From positions 1 to 64,000 of the forward strand of contig FMWZ01000006.1 in the NCBI GenBank assembly GCA_900103495.1: DNA of 64,000 nt, read 5' to 3'. The notes under the pieces are model-generated. The model was not told where the DNA came from. It worked only from the letters and a program-made list of their open reading frames with translations, and searched no databases. Made by a program: the position numbers and the translations under genes. This document shows positions 36,022 to 45,396 of this stretch, one piece after another. The stretch is from Lachnospiraceae bacterium G11 (GTDB lineage: Bacteria; Bacillota; Clostridia; Lachnospirales; Lachnospiraceae). Numbering within the stretch: position 1 is the first letter of the stretch; each line of letters opens with the position of its first letter.

Positions 36022-36711
36022 ATGAGTAAGCGGGTTTTGGTAGTAGATGACGAAAAGTTAATTGTTAAAGGAATCATGTTAAGTCTTTCTTCCGACGGCT
36101 ACGAAGTGGATTGCGCATACGACGGAGAAGAGGCTGTGAGGATGTTTAATGAGAAGGAATATGACATTGTTCTTCTGGATCTCATGCTTCCGAAGATTGA
36201 CGGACTTGGAGTCTGCGAGGCCATCAGGGCCAAATCTGAGGTGCCCATTATCATGCTTACAGCCAAGGGCGACGATGATGACAAGATCAAGGGCCTTGAC
36301 TGCGGGGCCGACGACTATATAACCAAACCCTTCAATATCTCTGAAGTTAAGGCAAGAATGAAGGCCATCTTCAGACGTACCGACAAGGAAGGGAAGAAGG
36401 CGGAAGAGGAGATTATTTCCTACGCGGATTTTAAACTCGATATCACTCAAAGAAGAGTATTTATCGGTAATAAAGAATACAATCTTACAGCCAAAGAGTT
36501 CGAGCTTTTGGAACTCCTGGTTAAGAATCGAAACAAGGTATATGGCAGAGACAGCCTCCTTAGACTGGTCTGGGGTGATAACTATCCCGGAGACGTGAGA
36601 ACTGTGGATGTACATATCAGAAGACTCAGAGAGAAAATCGAGGACAATCCCGGAGAGCCCAAGTTTGTTCATACCAAATGGGGCATGGGTTACTATTTTA
36701 ACGTAGAGTAA
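36022..36711 (+). CDS. OmpR-family response regulator
   Basis: 229 residues. Receiver domain with acidic pair near 9-10, phosphoacceptor Asp53 in LLDLMLPKIDG, and Lys in YITKPFN near residue 102; then a winged helix with YNLTAKEFELLELLVKNRNK and DVRTVDVHIRRLREKIED. WalR/MtrA-like layout. It is 11 bases after comEA, and its stop codon is followed directly by the kinase ATG. Confidence 0.92.
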   Translation: MSKRVLVVDDEKLIVKGIMLSLSSDGYEVDCAYDGEEAVRMFNEKEYDIVLLDLMLPKIDGLGVCEAIRAKSEVPIIMLTAKGDDDDKIKGLDCGADDYITKPFNISEVKARMKAIFRRTDKEGKKAEEEIISYADFKLDITQRRVFIGNKEYNLTAKEFELLELLVKNRNKVYGRDSLLRLVWGDNYPGDVRTVDVHIRRLREKIEDNPGEPKFVHTKWGMGYYFNVE

Positions 36712-38187
36712 ATGAAATATATGCGAAGTCTGAAAGTCAGAATATTTCTTATAATTCTTTTGGTGGGAGTCATACCCGCTCTGATTCTTCGAGCGGGAAT
36801 TGTGGCTAACTATGAGAAGCGCGCCATCAACCAGAGAGAGACGGTGGTGCTTAACCAGATGAAGATTCTCGCCAATCACCTTATCACCTACAATTACCTG
36901 ACAGATACCTCCTCACCGGTTATTAACGCGGAGCTTGAGATGCTTACGAACCTTTACGACGGCCGTGTGCTCATCATCAACAAAAGCTACGTTGTAGTGA
37001 AGGACACCTACGGCATCAGTGAGGGTAAAATCGCCATATCCGAGGAAGTCTCCAGGAGTTTCAGAGGTGAATCCATCTCCAACTATGTAGAGGCAGATGA
37101 AGCCAACAGGGACGGTTATATCGAAATGACCATACCCATTATGGAGACCAGACTTGTTCCGGCATCGGAGAGCGATTCGGGCAAGGAGGAAGAGGTGACG
37201 GACGTAAAGGGCGTAATGCTCATAAGCTTCTCGGCTGAAAGCATTACAGTCATAAAGGAACTTCTCCTTAGAAAGTCCACCATCCTTGAGGTGCTTTTGA
37301 TTATTGCCATTGTGGGACTGGCTGCTTTTCTTGCGGTTATTCTTTCAAGGCCCTTTAACAAGGTTACCAACGCCATAATCGATGTTAAGGAGGGCAGAAG
37401 AAGCGATGCCCTGCCGGTATCCGATTATGTGGAAACCACCCACATTATAGATGCCTTCAATCAGCTTTTAGAGAGGGAGCGAATCCTTGACGAATCAAGG
37501 CAGGAGTTTGTTGCCAACGTGTCCCACGAGCTGAAAACCCCTCTTACTTCAATGAAGGTTCTGGCTGACTCCCTTTTGGAGATGGGGGATGCGGACCCTG
37601 AGTTATACAAGGAATTCTTAGGTGATATCGCCAAGGAAATAGACAGAGAAAACAGCATTATCACCGACCTTTTAGCCCTTGTTAAGATGGACAAAACCGC
37701 CAATGAGCCAAACATCAGCAAGGTTAAAATTAATGACCTTCTGGAGATAATACTTAAGAGACTTCGTCCCATTGCAAGAAAGATGGACGTGGAAGTAATG
37801 CTTGAGTGCCACAGAGAGGTTGAAGCTGAGGTGGATGAGGTGAAAATGTCCCTCATTATCTCAAACCTTGTGGAAAATGCCATTAAGTACAACAAGGAAC
37901 ACGGTCATGTAAATGTGTCTTTGGATGCGGATCACCAGCACTTTACTTTGGAGGTAAAGGATACGGGAATCGGAATTCCAAAGGATGCCCTTGGTCATAT
38001 ATATGAAAGGTTTTATCGAGTGGATAAGTCCCATTCCAGAGAAATCGGCGGCACGGGCCTTGGTCTTGCCATTACAAAGAACGCCATTTCAATGCACAGA
38101 GGAACCATAAAGGTTACCAGTGAAGAGAATGTGGGCACCACAGTTTTGGTTAGTATTCCTCTTATTTACGTAAAGAAGGATCAGTAA
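36712..38187 (+). CDS. Membrane histidine kinase
   Basis: 491 residues. TM1 near residues 10-28, an outer sensor region of about 150 residues (INAELEMLTNLYDGRVLIIN), and TM2 near 185-206 (LEVLLIIAIVGLAAFLAVIL). HAMP follows (RPFNKVTNAIIDVKEGRR), then HisKA with the H-box FVANVSHELKTPLTSMKVLA and HATPase with NLVENAIKYNKEHGHV, DTGIGIPKDALGHIYERFYR and GGTGLGLAITK. All motifs are complete. It is the partner of the regulator just before it. Confidence 0.93.
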   Translation: MKYMRSLKVRIFLIILLVGVIPALILRAGIVANYEKRAINQRETVVLNQMKILANHLITYNYLTDTSSPVINAELEMLTNLYDGRVLIINKSYVVVKDTYGISEGKIAISEEVSRSFRGESISNYVEADEANRDGYIEMTIPIMETRLVPASESDSGKEEEVTDVKGVMLISFSAESITVIKELLLRKSTILEVLLIIAIVGLAAFLAVILSRPFNKVTNAIIDVKEGRRSDALPVSDYVETTHIIDAFNQLLERERILDESRQEFVANVSHELKTPLTSMKVLADSLLEMGDADPELYKEFLGDIAKEIDRENSIITDLLALVKMDKTANEPNISKVKINDLLEIILKRLRPIARKMDVEVMLECHREVEAEVDEVKMSLIISNLVENAIKYNKEHGHVNVSLDADHQHFTLEVKDTGIGIPKDALGHIYERFYRVDKSHSREIGGTGLGLAITKNAISMHRGTIKVTSEENVGTTVLVSIPLIYVKKDQ

Positions 38188-38188
38188 G

Positions 38189-39121
38189 ATGAAAAAACTT
38201 ATATGTTCTCTTCTTATGGCAATCATGGCTGCCCTCCTCCTTTTGGGTTGCGGCAGGGATGAGATGCCTGAGGGAGAAAAGATTGAACTTAATTTCATAA
38301 ATAAAAGCGCCACGAAGCTTGTAACCAGGGACTATGTTCTTCGTTCTGATGAGGAGGATATTACCGCCCTTGTGGAGGAAATCATCTATGAGCTAGGGGT
38401 TGTGCCGGAGGATCTTTCCTACATCCCCATTATGAATCAGGGCTTTGTGGTTGATTCCTTCGAGGTAAAGGAGGGAAAACTCACCTTAAGCCTAAGCAGC
38501 AAGTATACTGAGTTAGAGCCCGGTGTGGAGGTCCTTACAAGGGCCGCCCTGGTAAAGACATTGACTCAGTTAGACGGCATAAACTATGTAATGTTCCAGG
38601 TAAATGGCGTGGCTTTAATGGACGCACTCGGCAATCCTGTGGGGGTACTCAGTTCCGACTCCTTTGTTGACAGCCAGGGAACCCAGATTAACCCCATGGA
38701 GGAGACCAAACTTAGGCTTTACTTCACGGACGAAGAGGGAACGGGTCTTGTGGGAGTAACCAGAACTTTGACCTACAACACCAACATGTCTTTGGAGAAG
38801 CTGGTTATTGAGCAGCTGATCCTTGGGCCGTCTCCGGAGGTAACGGAGGTTTTTCCCACAATAAATCCGGAAACCAAGGTGTTAAATGTTACCGTTAAGG
38901 ACGGAATCTGCTATGTGAACTTCAATTCAGCTTTCCTGACACAGCCCTACAGTGTGTCTGCGGAGGCCACCATTTATTCCATAGTAAATTCGCTGTCGGA
39001 ATTGACGGGAGTAAATAAAGTTCAGATATCCATAGAAGGTGACAGCTCTGTCATTTATAAGGAAACCATCAGTTTAAGCACACCTTTTGAGAGAAATCTG
39101 GACATGGTAAAAGAAAACTGA
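38189..39121 (+). CDS. GerMN-domain lipoprotein
   Basis: 310 residues. The lipoprotein signal ends LLLLGC with Cys21. Two GerMN domains are apparent, about residues 50-160 (EEDITALVEEIIYELGV, GFVVDSFEVKEGKLTLSLSS) and 175-300 (LRLYFTDEEGTGLVGVTRTL, LEKLVIEQLILGPSPEVTEV, DGICYVNFNSAFL). GerMN is found in the spore protein GerM and in actinobacterial LpqB. It starts one base after the kinase stop codon, so it is likely an accessory of that kinase. Confidence 0.88.
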   Translation: MKKLICSLLMAIMAALLLLGCGRDEMPEGEKIELNFINKSATKLVTRDYVLRSDEEDITALVEEIIYELGVVPEDLSYIPIMNQGFVVDSFEVKEGKLTLSLSSKYTELEPGVEVLTRAALVKTLTQLDGINYVMFQVNGVALMDALGNPVGVLSSDSFVDSQGTQINPMEETKLRLYFTDEEGTGLVGVTRTLTYNTNMSLEKLVIEQLILGPSPEVTEVFPTINPETKVLNVTVKDGICYVNFNSAFLTQPYSVSAEATIYSIVNSLSELTGVNKVQISIEGDSSVIYKETISLSTPFERNLDMVKEN

Positions 39122-39134
39122 CAGGAAGGAAGAA

Positions 39135-41300
39135 ATGAAAAACAGGTTATTGTATGTAATCTGTTTGATCTTTATTTTGCTTTGGGGAATTGTTATCTTC
39201 CCTCTGTGCAGGGGGCACGGGGGAAGAGCGGGGCCAATTGAAGGGTATAAGGATAAGCGGGTTACAGTCTCGGGGCGTATACAGAAACTCGAGATTAAAA
39301 GTTACGGTGAGTATTACATCTATTTAAATTCTGTAGCTTCCATAAAGGAAGTCATGGACGGCGAATCAGCCGTGTACAATCCACAAATCGGAATAATATG
39401 TACCACTAAAGAAAAAGAAGTTTTTGAGAGGCTTAAGTGCGGTTTTGACATTGAAGCCACGGGTGTACTGACCTTATTTGACGCTGCCACCAATCCGGGG
39501 CAGTTTGACGTGAGGGACTACTACGCATCCCTTGGAATCGACGGCCGGATGAAGAATGCTTTCATAAAGGTTACGGCTTCAGGGGTGTCGTTGGAGTCGG
39601 TGCTATACGATTTTAAATGCTTTGTTAAAGGTAAAATCGAAGCAATCTACCCTGAGAAAGAGGGCGGAATTATCACCGCAATTTTACTGGGTGATAAGGA
39701 GGGCCTTCCTGAGGAAATTAAGGAAAAATATACGGAAAGCGGCATAGTCCACATCCTGGCTATTTCTTCCTTGCATATTTCTCTAATCGGAATGGGCATC
39801 CAAAAGCTTTTGGGGCGAATAGGAGTGAACAGAAAGGTGGCAGCAGGCGTAAGCGGCCTTTTCCTGATTCTCTATCTTTCGGCCATTGACGGAAGTGTTT
39901 CCGCAAGGCGAAGCGTGGTGATGTTTACTTTGCACATGGCTGCGGTGATTCTCGGAAGGACCTATGACGTGCGAACTGCCCTGGCTCTTTCGGGGCTTAT
40001 GGCTGTTATAGGGGAGCCTGATATTGTTCTAAACAGCGGATTCTGGCTAAGCTACGGTTGCGTATTTTCGGTTTGTACCATAAGAGGATTTGATGGCAAA
40101 AGAGGGCTTAAACCCTTTGAAGCGGGATTAAAGATCTTTGCGGGAACTTTGCCAATACTTTTATGGTTCTACTATGAGGTTTCTTTTTGGGGGCTTCTTT
40201 TAAACGCGGTGGCTATTCCTCTGGCCGGAGTTCTTGTGGCGGGAGGCCTTGTGGGGGTGTTGATTCCCCTGTGGCTTAAACCTTTCGGCTTTCTGATTTC
40301 GAGGGTGGTATGCCTTCTCCTTATTCTGATAGAGAAGCTTTGTGATCTGACGCTTCTTACGGGAATAGGAACGGTCATAATCGGCAAACCTCATCCGTTA
40401 CTCATAATTCTTTATTATCTGATGTTATTCGCCTTCTCACATCCTGAGAAATTTTCGTTTTTACAAGGAATAACCAAAAGAAGGGCGTCATTGGCCTTTG
40501 GGGCGTCTTTTGTACTGCTTTTGCTTCTTTCCGGAAACCACAGGCCGAAGGTTACCTTTCTGGATGTGGGTCAGGGGGATGGAATTGTGGTACAAAGCGG
40601 CAGACTGGTGCTTTTGATTGATGGCGGCAGCAGCTCCAAAAAGAAGGTGGGTGAGAATGTAATTCTGCCTTTCCTTAAGCACGAGGGGGTGAGAAGTGTT
40701 GATTATGCCCTGCTTTCGCACCCTGATGCGGACCATGTAAACGGAACCATGGAACTAATGGAGGGCTCGGAAATTCGGATTGGTGAAGTTTGCATATCAG
40801 AGTGTTTGGAGAGGGAGTGGATGGAGAAATATCCCGGCATATTTATGGCCGGAGAAAGGAGGAAAAGCAAGGTGACAAAGATTTCTTTTGGGTATCGAAT
40901 CAGAGACGGAGATACGCTTATTACCTGCATTTATCCAAGAAGTGACACGAATGTCACAGATGCAAATGAGGGTTCCGAAGTTTTGCTTTTGGAGCATGGG
41001 AACCAAAGTTTTCTTTTTACGGGAGATCTGGGAGATTCGGGAGAAAAACAATTGATGAAGGTATTGGAAAAAGGTGGAAAATTTAAGGGGATTACTTACC
41101 TTAAGGTGGCACACCACGGATCCGTATATTCATCCTGCGATGAATTCCTGGATTATGTTAGGCCAAAGGTGGCCGTTATATCCGTTGGAAAGAATAGTTA
41201 CGGGCATCCGGGAAAGCCGGTCTTAAAGAGGCTGTCTGAGCGGGGTATACCCTACGTGAGGACAGATTATTCCGGAGCCTATGAAGTGCTTTTGAAATAA
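39135..41300 (+). CDS. comEC: ComEC/Rec2 DNA uptake channel
   Basis: 721 residues. N-terminal DUF4131-like OB region (VTVSGRIQKLEIKSYGEYYI), a hydrophobic competence domain with IVHILAISSLHISLIGMGI and about eight membrane helices, then a metallo-beta-lactamase domain with FLDVGQGDGIVVQ, LSHPDADHVNGT, FTGDLG and VAHHGSVYSS. It takes a single strand of DNA across the membrane, with the C-terminal nuclease-like domain degrading the other strand. It forms an operon with comEA and the two-component genes. Confidence 0.95.
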   Translation: MKNRLLYVICLIFILLWGIVIFPLCRGHGGRAGPIEGYKDKRVTVSGRIQKLEIKSYGEYYIYLNSVASIKEVMDGESAVYNPQIGIICTTKEKEVFERLKCGFDIEATGVLTLFDAATNPGQFDVRDYYASLGIDGRMKNAFIKVTASGVSLESVLYDFKCFVKGKIEAIYPEKEGGIITAILLGDKEGLPEEIKEKYTESGIVHILAISSLHISLIGMGIQKLLGRIGVNRKVAAGVSGLFLILYLSAIDGSVSARRSVVMFTLHMAAVILGRTYDVRTALALSGLMAVIGEPDIVLNSGFWLSYGCVFSVCTIRGFDGKRGLKPFEAGLKIFAGTLPILLWFYYEVSFWGLLLNAVAIPLAGVLVAGGLVGVLIPLWLKPFGFLISRVVCLLLILIEKLCDLTLLTGIGTVIIGKPHPLLIILYYLMLFAFSHPEKFSFLQGITKRRASLAFGASFVLLLLLSGNHRPKVTFLDVGQGDGIVVQSGRLVLLIDGGSSSKKKVGENVILPFLKHEGVRSVDYALLSHPDADHVNGTMELMEGSEIRIGEVCISECLEREWMEKYPGIFMAGERRKSKVTKISFGYRIRDGDTLITCIYPRSDTNVTDANEGSEVLLLEHGNQSFLFTGDLGDSGEKQLMKVLEKGGKFKGITYLKVAHHGSVYSSCDEFLDYVRPKVAVISVGKNSYGHPGKPVLKRLSERGIPYVRTDYSGAYEVLLK

Positions 41301-41333
41301 AAATTTAATAAATTATTAAAGAAAGGGAAACAA

Positions 41334-42389
41334 ATGAATAAGAAATTTAGTTTAGTATTATTTGGGGTTGTAATTATTGCAGCTGTGATTGCCCTTGCAA
41401 TCGCAGTGGGAAAGAGCAAAAAAGCCGGAGAGGAAGCAGCAAAAGAAGCTCTCTGGGAAAACATAGAAGATACTGTGGATGACAATTCCACAGATGCACT
41501 TGAAGGAGAAATATTAAAGCACAGCGAAACCATCAAACAGATGGAGACGCTCTCCGAAAGAAATGAAATCAGGTTTTCAAAGCTTGAGGAGAATGTGGAT
41601 GGCCTGGACTCCTTAAAGGAAGAACTTGAGTCGGCCAAGTCTGAAATCGAGAAGACCAAGACTAATCTTGGCACGGCAACAGCAGGTTTGGAGGCTTCCA
41701 AGGCAGGATTGGAATCAGCCAAGTCCACCTTCGAAGAAATTACATCAAAGCTTGAAAAGAGGCTTCAGGATGAGGACGCCAAAATAAAGAGCGAAATGGA
41801 TTCGTCTGTTGCCGACTTAAAGGGTCAGCTTGAGAAAAACAAGGGCTCTTTGGACAGCATGGCTTCAGAGATAGAGGGTTTAAAGAATGCCCTTTCGGAC
41901 AAATCTGGGAAAACTGAGACTGATATAGAAGCGTTAAAAGCTCAGATTTCTACTTTGGAGGAAACATTGGGCTCCCTTGCGGTATCCTATGCTGACGGAC
42001 TTGAAGCCGTAAGAGCGGAATCCTATGAGGCAGGTTTTACCAATGGCGTTGCGAACGGAAAAGAGCTTGCCCTGGGAGATTTGAACCTGACCCATGCCTA
42101 CTCATATACGGCAGGAGCTTGTAACTATCAGGTGGCGGGCTTCTACAAATCCTTCTTTGTGGTTTGCGCGGGAATCAACTTTGGTGATGCCCCCAGCTAC
42201 TCTGTGAGCACATCAAGATCCGGGGCTCAGGTACAGCTTGTATCCAGTTATCTTGGAAGATATACGTCCAACACTCAGCTTAGACTTTGCACAGTCTGGA
42301 AGGTGTCCGGACTTGAAGTTGGCGACTGGATTTACGGACGCGCCAACAATGATCCTTTTATGATAATGTCAGTCATTGGGGTAAACTGA
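41334..42389 (+). CDS. Membrane-anchored coiled-coil surface protein
   Basis: 351 residues. One N-terminal membrane helix (LVLFGVVIIAAVIALAIAV) is followed by a long coiled coil from about residue 55 to 215 (LEENVDGLDSLKEELESAKS and similar heptads). The C-terminal 130 residues from YADGLEAVRAESYEAGFTNG form a small domain rich in Tyr and Ser, ending in FMIMSVIGVN. No family recognised; a stalked extracellular domain is the best description. Confidence 0.7.
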   Translation: MNKKFSLVLFGVVIIAAVIALAIAVGKSKKAGEEAAKEALWENIEDTVDDNSTDALEGEILKHSETIKQMETLSERNEIRFSKLEENVDGLDSLKEELESAKSEIEKTKTNLGTATAGLEASKAGLESAKSTFEEITSKLEKRLQDEDAKIKSEMDSSVADLKGQLEKNKGSLDSMASEIEGLKNALSDKSGKTETDIEALKAQISTLEETLGSLAVSYADGLEAVRAESYEAGFTNGVANGKELALGDLNLTHAYSYTAGACNYQVAGFYKSFFVVCAGINFGDAPSYSVSTSRSGAQVQLVSSYLGRYTSNTQLRLCTVWKVSGLEVGDWIYGRANNDPFMIMSVIGVN

Positions 42390-42451
42390 CAGACTTGAGT
42401 ATGGGGCCAATATAGTGTAAAATAAATCGGTAGTTTATTGAGGATATTAAA

Positions 42452-43522
42452 TTGGGCAAGAAGAATGTGGTATGGTCCCTGATTGCGGTTGTTATCGCCG
42501 TTTTGACGGTATGGGCAATAATGTCAGGGACGAAGAATTTTTCAATTGATAGTTTTACCGAATACCTTAAATCCTGTAACCCCTGTTGGCTTATAGTAGC
42601 CTTTGGTCTCATGTTTCTGTACATCCTTTTTGAAGGACTGGCAGTTTTAAGAGTCTGCAAGGGAATAGGTTACAAGGGAAGATTTAAGGACGGTCTCTTA
42701 TATTCTTCAGCAGATATTTATTTCTCGGCAATAACCCCCTCAGCCACCGGCGGTCAGCCGGCCTGTGCTTTTTTCATGATAAGAGACGGATTGCCTGCGC
42801 CGGTAACGACAGTGGCACTTCTTCTTAATCTTGTCATGTACACCGCATCAATTATGGTGTTGGGAATATTTGCCATCATTGCAAGACCTGCCCTGTTTTT
42901 TAACTTCAACAGCATATCAAAACTTCTGATATGCCTGGGATACCTGATTCTGACCCTGGTGGGCGTGTTCATCATTCTTTTAATCAAGAAAGAGAGCATC
43001 CTGCACTCCATGTGTGAATGGGGTATAAGGGTACTGGGACATTTTAAATTTATTAAACATCCCGAGAAGCTTAGAATTCGACTTGATAAAGCAACGGCTG
43101 AGTATAAAGAATGCTCGGAGATGCTTTTTAACAGGAAGAAGGTTATGCTGGAAGCTTTCCTTCTTAACCTGATACAAAGGGTCTGCCAGATCCTGATTCC
43201 TGCGGCAGTTTACATGTCCATGGGAGCGAAGCTTAAGGAAGCCTTTGACGTATATGTAACCCAGATTTTTGTTACGATAGGTTCCAACTGTTTGCCTGTG
43301 CCGGGCGCAATGGGAGTTTCGGATTACCTCTTAATCGATGGATTGAGGGACAGAATGACCGAAGTCCTTGCTACAAACATGGAACTGTTAAGCAGAGGTA
43401 TTTCCTTTTATATAAGCGTGATTTTCTGTTTGGCAGTAGTTATCGTGGGATATGCCAAACGAGCAGGCAAGAAGAAAATCAGAATAAGAAAGATAATTAT
43501 GAGGAAGGATAAGTTAGACTAA
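42452..43522 (+). CDS. Flippase-like membrane protein (UPF0104/LPG synthase TM domain)
   Basis: 356 residues, starting at a TTG (42452) with GAGGA seven bases before. Eight or more membrane helices with the family marks AITPSATGGQPACAFFMIRD near residue 100 and VTIGSNCLPVPGAMGVSDYL near residue 280. The family includes the membrane part of MprF and YbhN, which move lipids across the membrane. The genes for phosphatidylserine synthase and decarboxylase follow at once, so a role in phospholipid traffic is likely. Confidence 0.85.
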   Translation: MGKKNVVWSLIAVVIAVLTVWAIMSGTKNFSIDSFTEYLKSCNPCWLIVAFGLMFLYILFEGLAVLRVCKGIGYKGRFKDGLLYSSADIYFSAITPSATGGQPACAFFMIRDGLPAPVTTVALLLNLVMYTASIMVLGIFAIIARPALFFNFNSISKLLICLGYLILTLVGVFIILLIKKESILHSMCEWGIRVLGHFKFIKHPEKLRIRLDKATAEYKECSEMLFNRKKVMLEAFLLNLIQRVCQILIPAAVYMSMGAKLKEAFDVYVTQIFVTIGSNCLPVPGAMGVSDYLLIDGLRDRMTEVLATNMELLSRGISFYISVIFCLAVVIVGYAKRAGKKKIRIRKIIMRKDKLD

Positions 43523-43533
43523 AGGGGTTAGAA

Positions 43534-44232
43534 ATGCTAGGTTTTTATGATTACACTATGTTATTGACATACATGTCACTTTTGTCTGCGGGCTTGGGAA
43601 TTTTCACATCCCTCTCAGGACACGGACATCCGTATATCGGAACCTTTTTCTTATTGTTCTGCGGACTTTGCGATGCTTTTGACGGCAAGGTGGCAAGAAC
43701 CAAGAAAGACAGAACCGAGGAGCAGTGCAAGTTTGGTATTCAGATTGATTCGCTTTCAGATCTGGTTGCATTCGGAGTATTGCCTGCATGTATAGGTTTA
43801 TCAATGCTTTGGAAGGTGTCGGTTTTTTCATCCGTACCTAAAATGCATACCGGAAATGCCCTGGATTTCATCGCTCCTGTACTTTGCTTCATGGTTATGA
43901 TGCTTTATGTTCTTGCAGCCATGATCAGACTTGCTTACTTTAACGTACAGGAAGAGATCAGACAGAAGGAAGAGGGGGGCGTTCGAAAGTATTATCAGGG
44001 ACTGCCTGTTACTTCAGCTTCACTGATTTTCCCTCTTGTAATGTTATTGCAGTTCCTTACCCCTAAGGATTTGACCCTTGCTTACTTTGGAGTGATGGTC
44101 ATTGTGGGATTCCTTTTCCTTTACAAGTTCAAGGTTAAGAAGCCCGGACTCAAAGGACTTTTGGGCCTTGTGCTTATAGGCGCCATTGAGTTTGCAATTA
44201 TGATTATCTGCAAGTTTGTCTGGAACCACTAA
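43534..44232 (+). CDS. pssA: CDP-diacylglycerol-serine O-phosphatidyltransferase
   Basis: 232 residues with about six membrane helices. The CDP-alcohol phosphotransferase motif DG-x2-AR-x8-G-x3-D-x3-D is intact: DAFDGKVARTKKDRTEEQ, then GIQIDSLSD (residues about 46-73). It makes phosphatidylserine from CDP-DAG and serine. It is 11 bases after the flippase-like gene and 46 bases before psd. Confidence 0.93.
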   Translation: MLGFYDYTMLLTYMSLLSAGLGIFTSLSGHGHPYIGTFFLLFCGLCDAFDGKVARTKKDRTEEQCKFGIQIDSLSDLVAFGVLPACIGLSMLWKVSVFSSVPKMHTGNALDFIAPVLCFMVMMLYVLAAMIRLAYFNVQEEIRQKEEGGVRKYYQGLPVTSASLIFPLVMLLQFLTPKDLTLAYFGVMVIVGFLFLYKFKVKKPGLKGLLGLVLIGAIEFAIMIICKFVWNH

Positions 44233-44278
44233 GTTTGATGCCCCAGTTCTTGCATGAAACCCGTAAGGTAGAGGATAG

Positions 44279-45376
44279 ATGCTTAAATTCTTATACGAAA
44301 CCGCATTTGGCAGATTGATACTTAAAGGACTTACGGCCCCGGGATTATCCCGGGCCGTAGGTCATTTTCTTGATACGAAGTTATCCTGTATTTTCATTAA
44401 GCCCTTTGTCAGAAACAATGGGATTAACCTTGATGACTACTACAGCGATAACTTTACTTGTTTTAACGATTGTTTCTGCAGGAGAGTGAAGGAAGATCGC
44501 CGGCCGGTGGATATGGATCCTTCGGTTCTTGTGGCCCCCTGCGACGGCTTGTTATCAGCTTATGAGATTACGGACGGACTTGTGGTGCCCGTGAAGCAAA
44601 GCAGGTACAGTATTGCGGATTTACTTGGGGGCGGATTGGATGCGCCCGAGGCTTCCGGGGCTTTCGATGCTTCTGAGAATTCCGGGGCTGCGGATGTTTC
44701 TGAGGGTTCCAAGGTTGCCGATTCTTCCGAGGGTTCCAAGGTAGCGGATCCTTCTGAGGGTTCCAAGGTTGCCGATTCTTCTGAGGCGGCTCGCAAGCTC
44801 GCCGCCGAGTTTGATGGGGGCTTGTGCCTCGTTTTCAGGCTCTGCGTAGACAACTACCACCGATACCACTACTTCGACGACGGAAGCAAGGGCCGTAACG
44901 TGTTCATTCCCGGCCGCCTTCATACAGTAAGGCCCATTGCCCTTAGGAACTTGCCTGTTTTCGTTGAGAATTCCCGTGAATACACGGTTATGGATACAGT
45001 GAATTTCGGACGGACAGTCCAGATGGAAGTAGGCGCCATGCTTGTTGGAAAGATAGCCAACAACCACGAAGAACATGAATTCAAGCGTGGCGAGGAGAAG
45101 GGGTGCTTCTTATACGGCGGCTCCACGGTAATCCTGCTACTTAAGCGTAATCCGGATTCGTCTGCTACCGGCGCGGGTTCCAGCTCAGGCGCCAACTCCA
45201 GTTCAGAAGCCAATTCTAGTTCAGGCGCCAATTCCAGTTCTGAAGCCAATTCCAGTTCAGGCGCCACGATTCACTTAGACGAGCCCTTCTTGGCCAACAC
45301 CCTCGCCGGCATCGAGACCCCCGTTAAGATGGGCCAGCGGATCGGAGTTAAGGCCCCGGCAGAATCAAAACACTAA
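44279..45376 (+). CDS. psd: Phosphatidylserine decarboxylase with low-complexity insertions
   Basis: 365 residues; clostridial relatives are about 295. The fold is complete: NNGINLDDYYSDNFTCFNDC, VLVAPCDGLLSAY, FRLCVDNYHRYHYFDDG, and the self-cleavage motif GGST with Ser282 becoming the pyruvoyl group. Two insertions break it: residues about 119-172 with repeated SEGSKVAD units, and residues 293-330 with repeated SSSGAN/SSSEAN units after the cleavage site. The DNA is repetitive there too (24-bp and 36-bp units). The enzyme decarboxylates phosphatidylserine to phosphatidylethanolamine and pairs with pssA upstream. Confidence 0.9.
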   Translation: MLKFLYETAFGRLILKGLTAPGLSRAVGHFLDTKLSCIFIKPFVRNNGINLDDYYSDNFTCFNDCFCRRVKEDRRPVDMDPSVLVAPCDGLLSAYEITDGLVVPVKQSRYSIADLLGGGLDAPEASGAFDASENSGAADVSEGSKVADSSEGSKVADPSEGSKVADSSEAARKLAAEFDGGLCLVFRLCVDNYHRYHYFDDGSKGRNVFIPGRLHTVRPIALRNLPVFVENSREYTVMDTVNFGRTVQMEVGAMLVGKIANNHEEHEFKRGEEKGCFLYGGSTVILLLKRNPDSSATGAGSSSGANSSSEANSSSGANSSSEANSSSGATIHLDEPFLANTLAGIETPVKMGQRIGVKAPAESKH

Positions 45377-45396
45377 TGTACTCGCCTAATTAGAAA

